Origin: Calditrichota bacterium
Lineage (GTDB): Bacteria; Zhuqueibacterota; Zhuqueibacteria; Residuimicrobiales; Krinioviventaceae
Length of the DNA: 9,627 nucleotides
Direction: 5' to 3'
Assembly (NCBI GenBank): GCA_003818595.1
Contig: RPQV01000088.1
Coordinates: 1-9,627, forward strand
Shown here: positions 6,643 to 9,627 of the stretch, in pieces
Layout of the letters: each line of letters begins with the position of its first letter
Numbering within the stretch: position 1 is the first letter of the stretch
Notes under the pieces: model-generated
What the model was told of the DNA's origin: nothing
The model's input: the letters and a program-made list of their open reading frames with translations, nothing else
Databases searched by the model: none
Translations under genes and position numbers: made by a program

Positions 6643-6699
6643 GAAAATTTGAATTTTAAGATCATTAACTATTTATTGTAAACGATAATTTTCAGTCCA

Positions 6700-6709
6700 T
6701 CACCTCCTT
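6700..6709 (-). promoter_or_regulatory. Isolated perfect Shine-Dalgarno sequence
   Basis: The - strand reads AAGGAGGTGA, a ten-base complement to the usual 3' end of 16S rRNA. No normal ORF follows: the nearest in-frame GTG and ATG codons lead straight to GAC TGA, and a CTG 7 nt after GGAGG opens only 8 codons. It is 67 nt upstream of the LamG start, which has its own site. It may be a ribosome standby site, the start of a minimal leader peptide, or a relic of a lost gene. Confidence 0.45.
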
Positions 6710-6719
6710 GCCTCAAAAA

Positions 6720-6830
6720 TTAATTTCCCCGCAATAAAAGAAAAATAATCAGCAACAGCACCAGTAAAACCACGATTGCCAATCGCTCATATAAATAAAG
6801 CCGTTTTTTCGATATGTTCAGATATTTCAT
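6720..6830 (-). CDS. Hidden 36-aa single-span membrane protein
   Basis: This short ORF (36 codons plus TAA) lies in the gap between the sensor and the LamG gene. It begins with a basic, amphipathic N-terminus ('MKYLNISKKRLYLYERL'; K2, K8, K9, R10, R16) and continues as an almost pure Leu/Ile/Val/Ala/Phe helix from about 17 to 33, ending 'RGN'. This is a textbook single transmembrane segment, probably with the N-terminus in the cytoplasm. A partial ribosome site (GGAAAAG on the - strand) is 7 nt before the ATG, and a sigma70-like promoter candidate lies at 6867-6895. I do not recognise a family. The strong hydrophobicity over exactly one membrane width and the charge pattern make it more convincing than a random ORF, but short Leu-rich ORFs can arise by chance. 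A role as small modulator of the sensor, or of the secreted proteins, is only inference from position. Confidence 0.5.
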   Translation of the reverse strand: MKYLNISKKRLYLYERLAIVVLLVLLLIIFLLLRGN

Positions 6831-6953
6831 TGTTTACTTTTCCGATAAACGTCAAGGCATGAATATAGTATATCCGCTTAAATACACCATGTCTGTACGT
6901 CTCAAATTGATGTATTTATGTTGCATAGAAGGAACGAAGCCGTAATCAGTCAA
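6831..6953. other. Intergenic gap after the hybrid sensor gene
   Basis: This 123-nt gap follows the TAA of the sensor gene on the - strand. Apart from the promoter candidate and the ribosome site of the 36-aa ORF it shows nothing clear. I found no stable stem followed by a T-run, so the sensor transcript could continue into the downstream genes. Confidence 0.4.
6867..6895 (-). promoter_or_regulatory. Candidate sigma70-type promoter
   Basis: On the - strand a -35-like CAGACA (6890-6895, 4 of 6 consensus bases) and a -10-like TATACT (6867-6872, 5 of 6) are separated by 17 nt. Transcription would begin near 6860, giving a leader of about 30 nt to the 36-aa ORF and then the LamG gene. The sigma consensus of this organism is unknown. 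Confidence 0.35.
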
Positions 6954-9626
6954 TTATCCCTGATAGCTGGAGGGTGGGCAGCCAAAGCGCTTTTTGAAAG
7001 ATTTGCTGAAATGGGCGGGGTCGGAAAATCCGGTCTGATATGCAATCTCGCTGACTGTTAATTGTTTGGTCAAAAGCAGCTGCGCGGCTCTTTGGAGCCG
7101 CATTTCGCTAATTAATTCCTGTGGGGACTGACCGGTCAGCGCCTGCATTTTTCGATACATTTGTGAACGGCTGAGGCCAATTTCCCGAGCCAGCACGTCC
7201 ACAGTAAAGAATTCATCTCCCATGTTCTTTTCAACAATTCCCATTGTTTTGAGGAGAAACTGTGCCTCTGTCGAGGTAACGGCAACTTGAGCCGGTTGCA
7301 GCAATATTTGCCGGCTGAACTGCTCCTGCAATCGTTTACGGGTTTGCAGCAGATTGTCAACTCGTGCGCGCAGAAGGAGAGGATCGAATGGTTTCTTGAC
7401 GTAATCATCCGCACCCAATTGCAGACCATGCAGGTGCGATTCTTCTTCGGTTCGTGCTGTCAACAAAATCATGGGAATGTGACTGGTGCGTTGATCGGCT
7501 TTGATTGTACGACACACATCGAACCCACTCATTTCGGGCATCATCACGTCGCAGATGATGAGATCGGGGATCCTTTCAATCGCCACCTTTATACCTTCTT
7601 GACCATTTACGACCGACATCACCGCATAATCTGTTGATAATTCACCGACAATGTACAAACCCATGTCAAGATCATCTTCGATCACGAGAATAGATGGCGC
7701 GTCAGCTTGCGCAGACGATTCGGCCGGTAATTGCACGGGCGTTGGCGGATCGAGGGCCGAAACTGTAACTGGAGGATTCATTATGCCGTCTTTCTTCTCA
7801 TCTTCACTGATCGGCAGCAGGAGTGTAAAACACGATCCCTTACCCACTTCGCTATCCACAAAAAGCAGTCCGCCATGCAGCTCGGCCAGCTGTTTTGAAA
7901 GTGCCAGACCAACGCCCGTTCCGGGTCTCCCATAACCTGATTCATGATCACCGCGATAAAATCGATTAAAAATGTGGGGCAGATGCTTTGAGGCAATACC
8001 GACACCAGTGTCGACAATGGAAATCTCGACAAGCTCTTTCTTGTTCCCGTCAAAAAGCGGATATCGCTTCGGCATCCCTTTTCGATGACCACATTCTGCG
8101 ATTGACTTGTGATGCACCACGAGGACATCAACACTCTTTTGAGCGGGCGTATAGTTCAGTGCATTCGAAATCAGGTTATAAGTAATTTTTTCAATCTTGT
8201 CACCATCCACCATTGCCCAGATTTCTGGCTCGTCGCAATGGAAATTCAGCGAAATTTGCCGTGAATCAGCAAGAAAAGAAAATGATTCAACAATGCTTTG
8301 AACAAGATGTCCGATATTTGACCATTCTCGCTCCAATTCCGGACCACCGTGTTCAAGCTTTTGCAAATCCATCACTTGTCCAATCAAATGATGCAGTCTT
8401 TTTGCGCTGCGTGAAATAATCGCCTGGTAAAAAAGTCGTTTGTTTTCAGGAAGGGTTTCTCCATCCTGAAGGATCTTGGAGAGCGGACCCAGGATGAGGG
8501 TCAAGGGAGTACGAAATTCATGTGAAACATGAGTGAAAAAATTGAGCTTCATCTGATCCATGCGCAATTCAGCTTCATAATGAGTTTTAGCAATAATGAC
8601 GGCACGAAGCAACAGCAAAATCACCGCAGCGGAAACCAAGTAGAGCGCCAGAGCCCAATTGCTTTTCCAAAATGGCGGAATGACGCGAATGTTCAGGCGC
8701 AGACCATGATCGTTCCAAACTCCGTCACCATTTGCTGCACGCACGTGAAAACTGTATTTGCCGCCGGCCAGATTCCGATAAGCGGCGACTCGAAAACCTG
8801 AATCAGTGAAAATCCAATCAGCATCGACTCCTTCCATCTGATATGCATATCGGCATTTTGCAGGATTGGCATAATCTAAAGCGGCGAATTCGAACGAGAA
8901 CACATTCTGATCAGGACGAATCGTAATAAGCGGATAATTATTAAAGGTATTCTCTTTTGGATTTATTACGGTACGCAAGGGCGCCGATCGGTTGAACAAC
9001 AAAAAATCTGTCAATACAACTTCCGGCGGTTTTTCATCCCGAATGATTTCGCTGGGCATAAAGCGGTTAAACCCATTCAGGCCGCCGAAATAAAGTTGAC
9101 CCGACGAGCACTTTAAGGCACCGAAAGCAAATTCATCACTTTGCAGGCCATCGCTCTTGTCAAATTGAGTAGCTCGACCGGACGGTTCGAGTTTGGTCAA
9201 GCCGTTCATGGTACTGATCCATAAACTTTCCTGATCGTCTTCAAGAATGCGGAAAATACCTTTAATCGAGGCGCCCTCTTGAGTCAGGACCAGATCGAAG
9301 GTGTCACGTTCGGCCGCATAGCGATAAAGACCATCCAACGTGCCGGCGAATAGATCTCCTTTGGATGATTCAAACACGGTTTGTACGATCTTGGCTCTTG
9401 GATTTTGAGAATCGTAATTTCGATGCAAATAGTGAAAAAACTGATATTGTCCACTTTCCCAATCGCTTTTACAAAGTCTATTCAGCCCTTCTCGTGTGCC
9501 AATCCAAATATCGCCGTTCTTGTCCTGTATACCGGTCAAAGCCCAGTTGGAAGTCAAGCGAGGTTTTAAGGGAGAGCTGATCAACATGAATTGTTTGGAA
9601 CGCGGATTAAGAATTTCAAGTCCATT
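6954..9626 (-). CDS. Hybrid two-component system sensor/regulator, AraC type (N-terminus missing)
   Basis: This one-piece hybrid two-component protein probably senses a glycan fragment outside the inner membrane and switches on nearby genes. About 890 residues are visible, and the frame is open to the window edge. Counting from the Met codon at 9587, the order is: two-component propeller repeats (for example 'GDIWIGTREGLNRL' at 25-38, 'GDLFAGTLDGLYRY' at 77-90, 'GQLYFGGLNGFNRF' at 163-176); a Y_Y_Y domain (about 236-302); one membrane helix (about 310-332); HisKA with phospho-accepting H356 in 'VSHEFRTP'; HATPase with N475, 'DTGVGI' and 'GTGVGLAL'; a Pro-rich linker; a receiver with D680 in 'ICDVMMPEMSG' and K732; and an AraC helix-turn-helix (about 793-875, 'SEIAYQTGFSDPAHFSKSFK'). 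All catalytic residues are intact. There is a roughly 20-residue insert in the HATPase (about 492-516). Probably 400-500 N-terminal residues are missing. It lies upstream of the LamG and GH5 genes on the same strand, a likely target set. Confidence 0.95.
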   Translation of the reverse strand, partial: NGLEILNPRSKQFMLISSPLKPRLTSNWALTGIQDKNGDIWIGTREGLNRLCKSDWESGQYQFFHYLHRNYDSQNPRAKIVQTVFESSKGDLFAGTLDGLYRYAAERDTFDLVLTQEGASIKGIFRILEDDQESLWISTMNGLTKLEPSGRATQFDKSDGLQSDEFAFGALKCSSGQLYFGGLNGFNRFMPSEIIRDEKPPEVVLTDFLLFNRSAPLRTVINPKENTFNNYPLITIRPDQNVFSFEFAALDYANPAKCRYAYQMEGVDADWIFTDSGFRVAAYRNLAGGKYSFHVRAANGDGVWNDHGLRLNIRVIPPFWKSNWALALYLVSAAVILLLLRAVIIAKTHYEAELRMDQMKLNFFTHVSHEFRTPLTLILGPLSKILQDGETLPENKRLFYQAIISRSAKRLHHLIGQVMDLQKLEHGGPELEREWSNIGHLVQSIVESFSFLADSRQISLNFHCDEPEIWAMVDGDKIEKITYNLISNALNYTPAQKSVDVLVVHHKSIAECGHRKGMPKRYPLFDGNKKELVEISIVDTGVGIASKHLPHIFNRFYRGDHESGYGRPGTGVGLALSKQLAELHGGLLFVDSEVGKGSCFTLLLPISEDEKKDGIMNPPVTVSALDPPTPVQLPAESSAQADAPSILVIEDDLDMGLYIVGELSTDYAVMSVVNGQEGIKVAIERIPDLIICDVMMPEMSGFDVCRTIKADQRTSHIPMILLTARTEEESHLHGLQLGADDYVKKPFDPLLLRARVDNLLQTRKRLQEQFSRQILLQPAQVAVTSTEAQFLLKTMGIVEKNMGDEFFTVDVLAREIGLSRSQMYRKMQALTGQSPQELISEMRLQRAAQLLLTKQLTVSEIAYQTGFSDPAHFSKSFKKRFGCPPSSYQG

Positions 9627-9627
9627 A

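Noticed and set aside
6633..6665. Longer LamG gene starting at the ATG at 6665
   Set aside because: That ATG has no ribosome site and adds charged residues before an otherwise ideal signal peptide. The strong GGAGG supports the ATG at 6632.
7287..7935. Two + strand ORFs (116 and 94 codons) opposite the hybrid sensor
   Set aside because: Both are antisense to well-defined receiver and kinase domains and have low-complexity, unrecognisable products.
1..9627. CRISPR array, insertion sequence, tRNA, phage or defence system
   Set aside because: No regularly spaced repeats, transposase or integrase motifs, tRNA-like cloverleaf or defence-protein domains were seen on either strand.

Overview
The window holds two unrelated gene blocks that converge near position 4160. 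The first (1-4118, + strand) is the downstream part of a SUF iron-sulfur cluster assembly operon. The second (9627-4203, - strand) is a carbohydrate-responsive locus: a hybrid two-component sensor, a tiny membrane protein, a secreted LamG-fold protein and a secreted GH5 glycoside hydrolase. The organism looks like a free-living bacterium of the FCB superphylum or an allied candidate phylum (Calditrichaeota, KSB1 or Ignavibacteria-like). The evidence is the 'NYPNPFNP' C-terminal sorting domain on the LamG protein, the one-piece hybrid sensor with two-component and AraC domains, and Shine-Dalgarno sites that are strong at some genes and weak at others. The exact phylum is inferred.

SUF block: a 5'-truncated sufD (1-951), a one-domain DUF59/SufT protein (974-1285), a small Rieske [2Fe-2S] protein (1360-1671), the cysteine desulfurase sufS (1717-2967) and the zinc-dependent sulfur acceptor sufU (2958-3410, overlapping sufS by 10 nt). 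SufS takes sulfur from cysteine, SufU accepts it and the SufBCD scaffold builds the cluster. SufT is a likely maturation helper. The Rieske protein is a candidate electron donor or client. sufB and sufC presumably lie before position 1. A lipoprotein of unknown function (3444-4118) follows on the same strand.

Carbohydrate block, in transcription order: the C-terminal about 890 residues of a hybrid two-component system protein (9627-6954); a 321-nt gap that hides a 36-codon single-membrane-span ORF (6830-6720), a sigma70-like promoter candidate and an isolated perfect Shine-Dalgarno sequence; the LamG/sorting-domain protein (6632-5529); a 291-nt gap with three inverted repeats; and a GH5 enzyme resembling GH5_8 beta-1,4-mannanases (5237-4203). 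The sensor probably detects a polysaccharide fragment in the periplasm and activates the genes after it through its AraC DNA-binding domain. The LamG protein may bind glycan or the cell surface, and the GH5 enzyme would cut a beta-mannan-type chain. No SusC/SusD pair is visible.

I saw no rRNA, tRNA, CRISPR array, insertion sequence or phage gene. Nothing here clearly amounts to a new multi-gene system. The least ordinary items are the hidden 36-aa membrane protein, the structured leader of the GH5 gene, the SufT-Rieske insertion between sufD and sufS, and a His/Asp-rich segment in SufU.
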